NCBI GenBank assembly: GCA_024516035.1
Contig: CM044965.1
Span: 26,651,994 to 26,715,993 of the forward strand
Length of the DNA stretch: 64,000 nt
Direction of reading: 5' to 3'
Origin: Bactericera cockerelli
Taxonomy: Eukaryota; Arthropoda; Insecta; Hemiptera; Triozidae
A program made the position numbers and the translations under genes. This document shows, piece after piece, positions 41,678-52,499 of the stretch (the stretch's first letter is position 1; each line of letters begins with the position of its first letter). The notes under the pieces were generated by a model. That model did not search any database, was not told the DNA's origin, and saw nothing but the letters and a program-made list of their open reading frames with translations.

Positions 41678-42647
41678 CCTTTTCCTTTTTTTCTCTCCCC
41701 CCCCCCACTTCTTTACACTGTAACAGTTACACCTTCTGCCCATTAATTAATGAACATATGTCTCTTTCAAAAAAAAAAAAAAAATTGTTGAAAAAAAAAA
41801 AAAAAAACAAAAAAAAGATCCCCAAAAAAAATAATAATAATAACATGCGGGACATTTTCTTCATTATAAGTATGACTGCGAGTGATATGATTGTTGATCT
41901 TCCGACGGCAGCGACTACTACAAGATGAATGTCATGCTTTCTACTATCCCCTGTGCTGCCCTGTGACCATCCAATTCCCAGTGTTTCCACACTAAATTCC
42001 TCTATCAAAAATTCCTGCTACTTCACATATTATATACCTATCTCATATTATTCAGTGTCAACCTGCCTTTTCATGACATCTAACAAAACTGCCTACATAA
42101 GACACTCCTACATAATAATATATTCTCCTGAGAGGAAATCTTCTGAACAAGAACAAATACTTATTACAGTGAATATTACTCCAGTAGCCTGCACTATGAG
42201 ATTGCATTTGATATGCATTATGCATTCATGTATTCACAATACCTATCCTGTACCTACCCCAGTTAATCGGCCTATTATAAGATCAACCAGAAACCAGGAA
42301 AACATAATCGGTCTTTCAAATCAAATTAATGATACTAATGTTATCAAACATGGATAACATAATAAATAAAGCTAAAGTGTTGTGGTATTTGCACAACTAG
42401 CTACGATTCTCAATTGGAACACTTAGAACTTCGCATCACATGAAAATCTACAAGAGGTCCTGCCCGACTCCTGCGTGCTGGTTCCCGAAGTGCCGATGCC
42501 GATGGTTTGAATGTGAAAAAAAAATAATAATAATAATAATAATAAAAAAAAACAACAACAACAACAACAATCGTAAAGAGACATATTATGTATATTTTAA
42601 TTTAAGATGGTTGCGGGCTCTTTTTTTTCTTATATTTACTCTTTTTT
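41637..42647 (+). other. Unusually long spacer between ORF1 and ORF2
   Basis: About 1 kb of homopolymer-rich sequence: T runs at 41648-41678, C9 near 41697, A runs at 41770-41815 and (AAT)n at 42522-42543. A 142-codon frame (41929-42357) has no recognised domain. In most Jockey and I elements the two ORFs overlap or lie close together. An old insertion, a different element joined here, or misassembly could explain it. Confidence 0.6.
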
Positions 42648-43900
42648 ATGGACACTTCTATAATTCAGTGGAACCTTAATGGTCTTTGCAGTCATATTGA
42701 TGACCTCAAATGCTTAGTTAGAAAGTTCTCTCCCCGTGTTTTAGCACTACAAGAATCTCATTTATCCACTGGTAAATTAGTCAATTTAAAAGGCTTTTCA
42801 GTATATAGAAAAGACTATTTGGATGGGATTATTGATAGTGGGGGAGTGTGTACTCTGATCAGCAGCTCTTGTTACTCCAAAGAAGTTATCCTCAACGCAA
42901 ATAATTTCCAATGCCTTGCTGTACAGGTTAAACTACCTAATTTAAACTCATTGTTATGTATCTGTAACATTTATTTACCACCATCTTCGACGTTTTCTGA
43001 GAATGACTTATCTTTAATCAAGAATCAACTTCCTGTACCCTTCATTCTCCTAGGAGATTTTAACTCTCATAATTCAATTTGGGGGAGTTCTAGAACTGAT
43101 GTGAAGGGTAAAGAAGTTGAAAAATTTCTGCTCAGTCATAATAACCTACATTTACTTAATACTGGACTACCTACTCACTATAACCTTTCCCACCTTACCT
43201 TATCCTCTATAGACCTGACATTTTGTTCATCAAGTATTTTTTCCGACTTGACTTGGACAGTAACTGACGACCTTTACTTTTCAGACCACTTTCCCATTCA
43301 CATTACCTTACAGACACCAAGCCCGCCTAGTTCTCCTTCACTCGGTACTGGTCCTCCAATATGGAATTATGAAAAGGCAAATTGGGAAAAATATCAATCC
43401 ATGATTAATTTCAATTTTTTATCTATTTTATCCACTTCACAGGTTGATGATCAGTCACCCTTAGTTGACTCACTATTAGTCCAAATAGTTAATACTACTC
43501 TCAGTGCGGCCAAGGAAGCCATTCCAGTGAAATCTCTCCCACCAAACAGATTACCTGTTCCCTGGTGGGACACTGAACTGGATGAGGCTATTAAAAATAG
43601 ACGAAAATGTCTTCGTGCAGTTAGGAAAAGACCTTCTATAGATAATAAAATAGCCTTCATGAAGGCCAGGGCAATAGCTCGCAAAACGTTGAAAACCAAA
43701 AGGAGAAAAGGGTGGACGGATTTTGTTTCTTCAATCGACCATTCTGTAACGTCGGCAGAATTGTTTCACAAGATGGGCAAGTTGAGAGGCAAATACTCTC
43801 CTCGCCATATTACCGCACTTCAAGACCCGTCCAACTCCTCTCAATTAAATTTCGACGCTTCTTCTATTGCTAATATATTGGGTAAACAATTTTCTTCTGT
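42648..43900 (+). CDS. Non-LTR retrotransposon ORF2: AP-like endonuclease, cut by gap
   Basis: Starts at ATG 42648 with IIQWNLNGL and runs 417 codons into the N gap. The N-terminal 225 residues are an APE-type endonuclease that nicks the target DNA: Asn in WNLNG, Glu in LALQESH, GDFNSHNSIW (Asp and Asn), IDLTF, and SDHFPI with the catalytic His. All catalytic positions are present. The linker before the reverse transcriptase follows (PVPWWDTELDEAIKNRRKCL). The reverse transcriptase itself is not present: the frame enters the gap at 43901 and the sequence after it is SINE. Clade is Jockey or I; I cannot separate them. Confidence 0.9.
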
Positions 43901-44000
43901 NNNNNNNNNNNNNNNNNNNNNNNNNNNNNNNNNNNNNNNNNNNNNNNNNNNNNNNNNNNNNNNNNNNNNNNNNNNNNNNNNNNNNNNNNNNNNNNNNNNN
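43901..44000. other. Assembly gap (100 N)
   Basis: A run of exactly 100 N, the usual placeholder for an unknown length. The missing retrotransposon 3' half (about 2.5 kb in related elements) may lie here. Confidence 0.98.
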
Positions 44001-44122
44001 GAGTCTTATTATTATGTGGTCACAAACTCAAATAAATGAGGAAAAATTCAAGCACTGGGTGGGATTCGAACCACCGGATCCCTACGCTACCTGTATTAAC
44101 AGACTAGCGCGTGAACCAGTTG
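44001..44122 (-). mobile_element. SINE A head and partial body beside the gap
   Basis: Minus strand: box B GGTGGTTCGAATCCCACCCA, GTTTGTGACCACATAATAAT. The 3' end is lost in the gap. Confidence 0.8.
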
Positions 44123-44124
44123 AA

Positions 44125-44172
44125 AGGGTTGGGTGGAAGAGATTGCCATAGGCAATAACCCCGCCCTTTAGT
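44125..44172 (+). repeat. SINE hairpin module (ATTGCC/GGCAAT stem)
   Basis: GGGTTGGGTGGAAGAGATTG then CCATAGGCAATAACCCCGCC. Loop ATA. Family K starts about 40 bp further on. Confidence 0.8.
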
Positions 44173-44212
44173 TAGGACATAAGTTACTATATATTTTTCC
44201 ATACTTTTTTAT

Positions 44213-44944
44213 TACTTCCGAGATATTTCTAATATTAGAAATCGGAAGTATTGTGTTCGTTTTTGTAAAAAAAAATATTTTTTTGCTCCGATTTCAATTT
44301 TTTTCATATTTCTGGACGTTTCATAACCTACTGAGTAAATTTGGTTTTGTGTCCGTCTGTCGGTCTGTCTGTCTGTCTGTCTGTCTGTCGGTCTGTTAAA
44401 ACGATTCCTTGTAACGCGCAAATCTCGGAAACTATACTCGACCGATTTTGATGAAAATTTGCACACATCTAGGAGACATTCTGTAGATGGTCCCATTTTA
44501 ATTTCATTGAATTCATACTAGCGGTTCTGGGTGAAAGGGACCATGCGCCTGACCACTAACTTTTTACTTAAACGCTTATATCTCGTGAACGGTACACCCG
44601 ATTTCGATGAAATTTTGTAAGAATATGCATATAATCGTTTTACATAGGTTATTTACATTTATTTTTAAATTAATTATAATTTGACTCTGATATTTAAGAA
44701 AATCCGGAATTTTGGACAAAAAAGTAAAAAAATAAGGACCACGACTTGCGGATACAGAATTTTTTGTTGAATTTAGAATGTAGAAAAAACGATATTCTAC
44801 CATATAAAACAAATTTGAAGAAAATCGGTTGAGCCGTTTTGGAGATACAAGTAATTTTCTATAAAATCTCAAAATTGGCACGTGTTTACAATGTGAAGCA
44901 ATCACGAGGAAGTATTGTGTCCATAATTGGCAGTGTTTTTTTAT
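44213..44944 (+). mobile_element. Family K element, full copy
   Basis: Starts with the hairpin TTACTTCCGAGATATTTCTA / ATTAGAAATCGGAAGTA, then TTTCATATTTCTGGACG, a (TCTG)n tract at 44348-44392, and three copies of an ATCTC..AAC..CGATTT..GAAATTT phrase, the last inverted. An opposite-strand copy at 52500-53232 aligns throughout. No coding frame is shared. Confidence 0.82.
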
Positions 44945-44946
44945 TA

Positions 44947-45827
44947 TACAGGGTGAGCATAAAGTCTCACCCCACCCCCCGTATCTCAAGAATGGCTGAT
45001 AATACAAGAAAACGCAAAAACCCGTATTCCTTAATTTTTAAGGGGATTAATTTTCAGCCCAAAAAAAAATTGCCTACACGGACGGCCTCAGTCAGGCTGG
45101 GTTTAAAATCTTAAATAGAATGGTATGTCTTGTGGCATATTGTTTTAAAGGTCTTATAAAGAGAAGTTTATTACAACAAATTTGAGTGAGCTACAACTTA
45201 CCGTTCTCGAGATACAGGGTCGGACGTCCTGCGTAATATCCATATATTTTGACCTATAACTCGTTGACCGTAAATTCCAGAAAAATGAAATTTGTTGATA
45301 ATAACTCCTTATCGCAAGAACTTTCGAACAAGTTAAAACTGGATTTGTTTTTTCGTTAAATTTTTTCGGACTTTTCGTCCGGGTGGCTGACGAAACCGAC
45401 CAGAAACTAATATCAACAGAGTATGTCGAGTTATAATTTTTTCGAAAGTGCTTGTCATAAGGAGTTAATATCAACAAATTTCATTTTTCTATAATTTACG
45501 GTTAACGAGTTATAGGTCAAATTATATGGATATTACGCAAGGCGTCCGACCCTGTATCTCGAGAACGGTAAGTTGTAGCTCACTGAAATTTGTTGTAATG
45601 AACTTCTTTCTATGAGACCTTAAAAACAATATGCCACAAGACATAGCATTCTATTTAAGATTTTAAAGTTGGTCCATGCCCAGCCTGACTGGGGCCGTGT
45701 AGGCAAATTTTTTTTGGCTGAAAATTAATTCCCCTAAAAATTAGGGATAACGGGTTTTTGCGTTTTCTTGTATTTTTAGCCATTCTCGAGATACGGGGGT
45801 GGGGTGAGACTTTATGCTCACCCTGTA
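44947..45827. mobile_element. 881-bp near-perfect palindrome (foldback element) with TA target duplication
   Basis: TA at 44945-44946 and 45828-45829. The left arm from TACAGGGTGAGCATAAAGTC is inverted in the right arm ending GACTTTATGCTCACCCTGTA. Arms of over 400 bp pair almost completely around a short centre near 45370-45410. No transposase frame. The termini resemble the element at 34794. Confidence 0.92.
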
Positions 45828-46118
45828 TATATTGATTCCATTTTTTTCATTGTTAAAATAATTATTTTTATTGTACTTATCTCCATTTATATCTAATAAA
45901 GTGTTGAATTATAATAATAAAAGATCATGTCAACTATAGATTCGAGTATAGAAACTAGAAATCATACACTGGTGTCTTCTGACGTCCTACATCAAAAATG
46001 GCAAGTGGGAGAAAGTTGCGCAGAATACCTGGATGAGTATTTGAGTATAAACTCTCACTAAATCTTTCTTAATCTGAAATACCTACTCAATCTCCGAATG
46101 TAGATTATTTTTTAATAT

Positions 46119-46230
46119 TACTTTCCTTATCCTATAATAAGGAAAGTATTGTATTCGTCGAAAATTTTAGGCCGCAGTGTTAATTGTGAGGGTTTCACTT
46201 AAAACCCTGCAACAAGGTCAGATAATACAA
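46119..46230 (+). mobile_element. Family H hairpin fused to SINE C 3' end
   Basis: 46119-46166 is the family H start (CTTTCCTTATCCTATAATAA, GGAAAGTATTGTATTCGTCG). It is followed directly by GGCCGCAGTGTTAATTGTGA and GGGTTTCACTTAAAACCC, the 3' end of SINE C as at 39044. Confidence 0.75.
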
Positions 46231-46249
46231 CCAAACACCTATTGTCACC

Positions 46250-46450
46250 TATTGTCTGTCTCGGTAGCTCTGTGGTAAAGGCGACACTCTGTGAAACCAG
46301 AGAGGTCGCTGGTTCGAAACCCAGCCGGGACATGCCAAGTTATCCTCCCATTTGGTATTTTTACCACATAATAATACGTCTTGGGCTTACTGTAGAATTA
46401 TGAGACTTAATAGTCCTAAACGGGCAGTATAAATGAGGCGATATTATTTT
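46250..46450 (+). mobile_element. SINE E
   Basis: GTCTCGGTAGCTCTGTGGTA, AAGGCGACACTCTGTGAAAC, box B GCTGGTTCGAAACCCAGCCG, body to CGTCTTGGGCTTACTGTAGA. SINE C core words (TACCCAGTCTGGGTGAGGTT) follow at 46455-46540. Confidence 0.85.
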
Positions 46451-46792
46451 ATTATTATTCGAAGAAAATTTTGTACCCCCCAAACACGTGAGGCAGGCAT
46501 TTCCGGCCCTACCCAGTCTGGGTGAGGTTAATGTGTTTCACACGTTTTATTACGCACCAAAGTATTCGGTGGAACAGCCGTAAAACTCAACATAAACCGC
46601 GGACATATACTTGCTTCTTTATTTTTTGTAGTTTTTTTTATGTAAGTTTGAAGAATTTAATTGGGAATGTGTGAAGGTTAACCTGCACGTGCTATATGCT
46701 GACTGGAGAGATATAGTATCGTTCTTGAGCAACCAAACTATGGTGTGGTGGATTTGTGTAAGTTTCTGTATAGTCCTCTGCATATAGTATAC

Positions 46793-47085
46793 AGCGCGCG
46801 ATTAGCTCAGTGGTTAAGCACTCGCTTACCATGCGGAAGGTCATGGGCTCGATCCCCCGTGACGACAAATATTTGTATTCTTAATTTGGTTACAATTGTT
46901 TGTAACGGATACCTTCCGCGGCGATCGTGTTGACCCAGCACCTAAATGGTAAGTACTGTGTCTCTTCTCGCCCAACAGAGGGGAGGCATACTACGGGATG
47001 GGCAGGCTACAACACAGACCACAAGCGTCTATAGTAGCTCCTGTTTTCAAGGCTACGAAATAAAAAAGCCTGTGAAACGCTTAAC
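46793..47085 (+). mobile_element. SINE F, tRNA-Ala-like head, longest copy
   Basis: Head GCGCGATTAGCTCAGTGGTT, CTCGCTTACCATGCGGAAGG and box B GGGCTCGATCCCCCG. The anticodon arm resembles tRNA-Ala (CTCGCTTAGCATGCG) with AGC changed to ACC. Body CCCAGCACCTAAATGGTAAG, CACAGACCACAAGCGTCTAT, end AAAAAAGCCTGTGAAACGCT. Confidence 0.85.
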
Positions 47086-47419
47086 TTGAACAAAAAAAAA
47101 ATATCCTGAATGGATTATCAGACTAGCGCCTTAACCCATAGACCCACCATGCAAGTAGACCATGTATAAACATATGTACAACTATATCTATATGTATATA
47201 ATTATGAATGTCTGCATGTTCAGGCAATCTGCTCATAATAAATTTATTGGCAGAAACTAATAATGAGTCTCTAATAACCAATAATTTGGATAGTAAAAAT
47301 GTTCGCTACAAAGCAACCAAGATAGCCCGCACTCATGTGCCTGGGCAATTTTATTAGAACCAATTTATTTGTATGCGAGGTAACCGAGCTACGAAAAATT
47401 GGACAGTCTATATACTACA

Positions 47420-47690
47420 CTAGCCGTTTGCCCGTGCTTTGCAACGGGACTAAATTTCAAATTTACTAAGGCATGACCGTACTGCTGGACAGCAATGCCT
47501 TTTGAACTTTTTATATTTTTTCTGGACAAAGCGATAATGGTTTTGACGGGGTCAATTCTGAGACATTTTTCGCTATCTCTTACCGTTTTGGCTAAACAAC
47601 TCCGGACAAACAAACAAACATAGTTAGGTAGGTAGGTAGGTAGGTAGGTAGTCCTTTTTTCTGTTTTATATATAGAGATTATACACATAC
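47420..47690 (-). mobile_element. Family J element, opposite strand copy
   Basis: Inverted match to 35241-35485, including the TAGGTAGGTAGGTAGG run, CTCTTACCGTTTTGGCTAAA, and the TTTGCCCGTGCTTTGCAACG hairpin end. ACAGGGTGTCCC ends of another family lie at 47688-47750. Confidence 0.75.
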
Positions 47691-47849
47691 AGGGTGTCCC
47701 ATTATTCAGGGGTAAGCTGTACTACATTATACAGGGTGTCCCTGGGAACATGGCGAAACTTTTAACCACACACTAGAGCTACAATAAAGGTCACTTTGCT
47801 GTACAAACATGCGGGTGGAGAAATGGACCCTAACGGAGCTAATTGGGTC

Positions 47850-47965
47850 CATTTGAGTTTGTGACCATATAATAATAAGACTCTGAGGGTTAGGTGGTAG
47901 AAAATGCTTTGAGCATTAATCTCGCCTGATGGTTACCTTCCATTAAAGAGTGTTGTTATTATTAT
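47850..47965 (+). mobile_element. SINE A 3' part
   Basis: GTTTGTGACCATATAATAAT, GACTCTGAGGGTTAGGTGGT, hairpin AATGCTTTGAGCATT and a (TTA)n end. Head absent. Confidence 0.8.
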
Positions 47966-48162
47966 TATTATCATGTGTATGTACTGTACATAGTGTACAC
48001 ATCTACATTGTTGTCCTATCAATGGAAAACTAAATCACACAAGGGTTGATAACCTTTGCAATGAGAGAAGCCTTTGAAGCTATAAATAGACTTACGGAAG
48101 CTAGTTGATAATTTGTGTCTGTTTGATAAGAACACTTAATCGTTATTACTGTTATTGTTAAG

Positions 48163-48430
48163 TAGTCACCGTGGCCGAGTGAGTTAGCGCGCTAGGAATT
48201 GGACGCACGGTGACCTGGGTTCGATCCCCAGCGGGCCACGATTTTTTGTGCTCTGTACCTACTTGAGTGTTCGGGGTGCACTCATAACTCGTGAGGAAAA
48301 ATGAGTTGCTGCTTTAATGTTAGCAGCTACCAGTGGCGGAATTATAGGCAAAAATAATATATGAGGATATTAAAAATACAGAAGAGTCCTATAATTCTGC
48401 GCTGCCCACTAAAATTGTGATATAATAACA
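48163..48430 (+). mobile_element. SINE G
   Basis: Head GTCACCGTGGCCGAGTGAGT, TAGCGCGCTAGGAATTGGAC, box B CTGGGTTCGATCCCCAGCGG, body CACTCATAACTCGTGAGGAA, end ATTCTGCGCTGCCCACTAAA. The head resembles a type II tRNA. A minus-strand copy is at 63420-63715. Confidence 0.82.
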
Positions 48431-48519
48431 CAAAGAAATACATTATTATAACAATTACTATTACTGTTATCGCTATCAATAAAAGAATTCAATCAAATTA
48501 TACTTCCAAAAAAAGCACG

Positions 48520-48605
48520 CATTGATGGTAGAGTGGTTAAAGCGCCATTCTGGTGATCCAGGATCCAGGGATCCGTTGGTTCGAATCCCACCTGTTTTAA
48601 TGTTT
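48520..48605 (+). mobile_element. SINE A-type head
   Basis: GGTAGAGTGGTTAAAGCGCC, GATCCAGGATCCAGGGATCC and box B GTTGGTTCGAATCCCACC. The ATCCAG word is duplicated in the anticodon arm. Confidence 0.7.
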
Positions 48606-48687
48606 TTTTTTTCCTTATTTATCTGTGATTTTTTTAAATTTATTTTTTATAAAAATCATAATATTTTTTATTAATAAAATTTATGAA

Positions 48688-48908
48688 AATAATCTGGGCG
48701 TCCATATAAGTCTTTCACCACCGTGATACAGATATCTGTGCTTATCTCACGGGTACGGAATTATGATTATTAGTTATCATATTTGTGTTTATCACTTTCG
48801 TGATATCACATTTACTCAAAATCGCTGTACTAAATCTACGCTGAAATCGGAACTTGAACCTCCAGGTTACTAGTCCACTGCCCTATCGATCAAGCTACTG
48901 AGGTCGGT
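48688..48908. mobile_element. SINE C 3' piece (plus) and SINE B (minus)
   Basis: 48690-48768 matches the 3' part of 6407 (CTGGGCGTCCATATAA, CACCACCGTGATACAGATAT). 48775-48908 is a SINE B on the minus strand (CCGACCTCAGTAGCTTGATC). It lies only 57 bp beyond Pdk1 exon 1. Confidence 0.78.
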
Positions 48909-48965
48909 GAATTATTATTATTATAATTATATTCGACTTTACATAGTAAATGTTCAATCCGTTAC

Positions 48966-49343
48966 CTTGTCGATAATGATCTGCTTCAGTTGCTGCACCG
49001 CTTTGGCCATTAATTTCACATTCACCACAAGGGTCCTGGCCCTTGAGTCAGTCCGCCGGCCGCCAGAACCACCGCCACTCACACCGCCGCCACTCACACC
49101 AATGCCGCCGCCGTAACAGGCGGACAGCTCACTATCCTTCTCCTTCGGGCGGAGACAGCGGTTCTCAAAGGTCAGCTCGCAGTGGTTCTCAGACCCACCA
49201 CGGGCCCGCTCTCGCACGTTCAACACGCAAAACCTTCGTCCGCGCCGGGCATCCGCCGACCAGGAAACCGTTTTCGAGATACACGTCGTCGTTCGTCGTT
49301 CAGAGGATCGATTGCCGCATGCTTCACCGTACAGCGTTGCCAT
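48966..49343 (-). CDS. Pdk1: Proposed Pdk1 exon 1: N-terminal extension
   Basis: An open exon of 126 codons from ATG 49343-49341 (context AAAGGATGG; in-frame TAA two codons upstream) to the donor GACAAG|GTAACG at 48966. It is phase 0, as needed for exon 2. The product starts MATLYGEACGNRSSERR, is basic in its first half, has a Gly/Ser stretch (GGGIGVSGGGVSGGG) and ends VKLMAKAVQQLKQIIIDK. I see no domain. PDPK1 N-termini vary widely between animals, so homology cannot settle it. It is GC-rich like the other exons. Joining it to exon 2 implies a 31.8-kb intron; it could instead start another gene. Confidence 0.5.
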
Positions 49344-49389
49344 CCTTTAGAACACACATTCACGCGACCGATGTTATCGGACGGCTCAT
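49324..49389 (-). promoter_or_regulatory. Two upstream ORFs before the proposed Pdk1 start
   Basis: uORF1 (49389-49360) encodes 9 residues and ends TGA; uORF2 starts with the very next base (49359) and encodes 11 residues, overlapping the main ATG in another frame (stop 49326-49324). Both have weak start contexts; the main ATG has A at -3 and G at +4. Confidence 0.5.
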
Positions 49390-49399
49390 GGAATAGGGT

Positions 49400-50530
49400 C
49401 GCTTTCAGGAGCCGACAACACTGGATTTAGCTTACGCACAGAAATCAACATTGATTTTTAGTTAGCAGAAAAATCTTTATTTCAGTTTAATTTTGGAAAA
49501 AAACTCGACTTTCCAACACTTTTTATACCATTTTTCAATGATTTTTGGTTAGCAATCAAATCAACAACAACAAAAATCAGTTTAATTTCGAAAAACGTGA
49601 CTTTCCAACACTTCTTAGACCATTTTTTTAACTGAAAAAGTTACAGAAATTCAAAAACCAACGTCGACCACATGGTTTAAATTTATTTTTCCATCGAAAA
49701 AAGGTAAAAAACTATGAAAAAGAAGCAGCAGAAAAAAAAGACTGCTCCGTACGTTGGTCAAACTAGTTTTGTATTTTAAAATTCTGCCCTGGTGATCATC
49801 AGAAGTGCAAAACTTTTACTAGGTACAGCAACAACAACGCGGAAATACGCGACCACAGAGTAGTCAGACACGCGGAAACGTATATATAAAGTAATTATTT
49901 ACAGGTTTAATTAATATTTATGGCAAAGAAAAAGATGATTGAATGAATGGTCTACTTTTACGTTTTGAAAAAGGGATAAATGTGAAGAAAATTAACAAAA
50001 TTCTGTTGCTGAAATTTAAAAAATAACACTCAGCACTCGGTACGTTTCTACGCGGAAATAAATAAAAACAAAAGTTAAATAATTAATTTGCGTGTTAAAA
50101 CAGGTAAATTAAAATAAAATAAGGGTTAGATTAACACTTCAAAAAGAAAAAAATATTTCAGTAATTTGTACAGGCGAATATACATACATATATTCAAAAA
50201 GTATAAACTTTAGAAAATTTAAATTTGAAAAATATAATAATTGTTTCACTTTTCGTAATAAAATAATTACAGAAATTGTTCGCGATGTTGCACGCCTCGC
50301 GTATGTACTTGGAATAAGAGGCTGAAAGCGTATACAGGCAAATGGCAGAACGCGAATACTCGAGGACCACTAGTATAAAAGTTACATACCTATATACAAA
50401 GTAAATATGTATGTACATGGTGACCGAATATATAGAGACGAATATATAGAGACCAAAGTATATAAGGTCTGGTGACCAAACACCATATGATCGACGTCGC
50501 ACTATACAGGGCGTTTCTCAAATATATTAT
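49400..50530. other. Region upstream of the proposed first exon, nothing firmly recognised
   Basis: AT-rich. GACTTTCCAACACTTTTTAT and GACTTTCCAACACTTCTTAG (49507-49527, 49589-49609) are a direct repeat. A promoter should lie here on the minus strand, but no convincing TATA box, initiator or CpG-dense island stands out. Confidence 0.4.
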
Positions 50531-50565
50531 TACTAGCGGGTTACACCCGCCGCTTCGCCAGCCCA

Positions 50566-50634
50566 TCAAACACACACAACGCACACACACATCCACACAC
50601 ACATCCACACCACCACACACCACACACACACACA

Positions 50635-50681
<47 letters not shown>

Positions 50682-50696
50682 ACACACACACACACA

Positions 50697-50749
<53 letters not shown>

Positions 50750-50791
50750 ACACACCACACACACACACACCACACACACACACCACACACA

Positions 50792-50844
<53 letters not shown>

Positions 50845-51104
50845 ACACACACACACCACACACACACACACCACACACACCACACACACACACACACCAC
50901 ACACACACACACACACCACACACACACCACACACACCACACACACCACACACACACCACACACACACACCACACACACCATACACACCATACACACACAC
51001 ACACCATACACACACACACACCATACACACACACACACCACACACACCACACACACACACCACACACACACACACACACACCACACACACACACACACAC
51101 ACAA
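50566..51104. repeat. 540-bp (CA)n array with CCA interruptions
   Basis: ACACACACA blocks separated by single extra C bases, giving CACACCACACA variants. The His-Thr and Val-Cys frames over it are artefacts. Confidence 0.97.
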
Positions 51105-51105
51105 A

Positions 51106-51545
51106 ATGTCATTTAGGTTTGAAAAAAAACCTGAATATTTTTTGTCGCCCATCTATTTTCTGGCCTTCCCCGGCGTAGCTCAAGAATGGCTCATCAGAAT
51201 TTCGCGATCAATATGTCAAATGAAAGCCTAAACCCTTGCCTAAAACTTTCTCGCTCTGAGTTGATAGGTCGTCACTTCAAATTTCGAGAAAAAATGTCAT
51301 TTAGGTCAAAAAACGTGAATATTTTACATGTTACCCATCCATTTTTTTACCTTACCCGGCGTAGCTCAAGAACGGCTCATCAGAAATTCGCGATCGATAT
51401 GTCAATTGAAAGCTCAAACCCTTGCCTAAAACTTTCTCGCTTTGAGTTGATAAGTCGTCGCGACAAATTTCGAAAAAAAATGTCATTTATGTCAAAAAAC
51501 GTGCATTTTTTTGCGTCACCCATCCATTTTTATCCTTACTCATTG
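51106..51545. repeat. About 180-bp tandem repeat, 2.5 units
   Basis: Units beginning AAAATGTCATTTAGGT and containing CCCGGCGTAGCTCAAGAA, GGCTCATCAGAATTTCGCGA and AACCCTTGCCTAAAACTTTC. Preceded by GCGGGTTACACCCGCCGCTT, a hairpin near 50535. Confidence 0.85.
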
Positions 51546-51689
51546 TAGCTTAACCTCAGGGAGATATAATCTAGCCTAGAAGAATTTCCTGATCCAAGCG
51601 GACCTATGTGCAAAATTTCAGGTTTCTCGGTCAAACGGTGTGGATTTGTATAAAGAACATACATACACACATACACACATCCTCACGCA

Positions 51690-51985
51690 GCAATACTTAG
51701 CCGAACCATTTTTGCGTTGCGACTTAGCCGAACTTAAGAAAAGTTTGTCCGATTTGAATAAGGTTTATATCAATTGCTAGCAATTTCAATTTAAGAGATA
51801 CACACTTCTCGTTTTTTTTTACAATTCTCAACCAAATCGAAAATAATTGAAAAATTCTAACGTTCTGCTAATTCCCGAGCGCGAAGCGACCAGTGCCGGT
51901 CTCTAAAATTTCCTCACTCAGCAATACTTAGACGAACCATTTTCGCGTTTGATACTTAGCAGAACACGCAAATGAAAAAATAGTA
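51690..51985. repeat. Repeat rich in CTTAGCCGAAC words
   Basis: CAGCAATACTTAGCCGAACC (51698) and CAGCAATACTTAGACGAACC (51918) bracket AT-rich sequence, with further ACTTAGCCGAACTT and ACTTAACCGAACAT. The same words, inverted, occur at 60640-60940. Confidence 0.7.
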
Positions 51986-52044
51986 CTTAACCGAACATTA
52001 ACGATTTTTGAGCCAGCGTTGAAGGCACCGGTTCTTGTAGGATC

Positions 52045-52225
52045 ACCGAAGTTGAGCAACGTACAGCGAGGTGTAGACTTCGTGATGCTGGCATTCCGGC
52101 CCAACAAAGGCTGGGTGAGGTTTATGTGGATAGCCGGTTTTTTTAATTTCCTGCGAATAGAGGGTAACACCCCCGTCGTCATATGACCATGCAGTTGAAA
52201 GTGAAGTTTAACGTCGCTTTTAAAA
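52045..52225 (+). mobile_element. SINE core element without clear tRNA head
   Basis: CGTACAGCGAGGTGTAGACT, AAAGGCTGGGTGAGGTTTAT, CTGCGAATAGAGGGTAACAC and GACCATGCAGTTGAAAG, matching 34545-34725. Confidence 0.7.
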
Positions 52226-52499
52226 AAATAAATAATTGAAAAGTATAATATATTATTGTCTTCACTTAGCTTTTCTCGGGCAGGGAAATGAAATGATTAA
52301 AAAATCAAGGCATTATCTACTTAATGGAACGAAACTTTACGTGTGATAAGTTTGGTCAGATGAGTCAGGTCCTACTTTTACTTCCGATAAATTTCTAATA
52401 TAATTTTATTATAATAGGAATGAAACATAATATAAAAGTTCTCAGGAAATTATTATACACAACTCTTGGTAAAACAAAATAATAATCATCGAAATAATT

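Noticed and set aside
41929..42357. Extra retrotransposon protein of 142 residues
   Set aside because: No recognisable domain, biased composition and a position in a homopolymer-rich spacer; kept only as a note on the spacer.
46793..46870. Functional tRNA gene
   Set aside because: The anticodon stem is mismatched and a SINE body with A-rich end follows; similar heads occur as dispersed copies. The same reasoning applies to every tRNA-like head listed.
49043..49430. Plus-strand frames over exon 1
   Set aside because: Arg/His-rich antisense readings without splice logic; the minus frame has a start, a donor and the correct phase, though its own coding status is only moderate.
50390..51152. 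Long Val-Cys and His-Thr open frames (up to 240 codons) on both strands
   Set aside because: They lie entirely within the (CA)n array; a dinucleotide repeat is open in every frame that lacks a stop.
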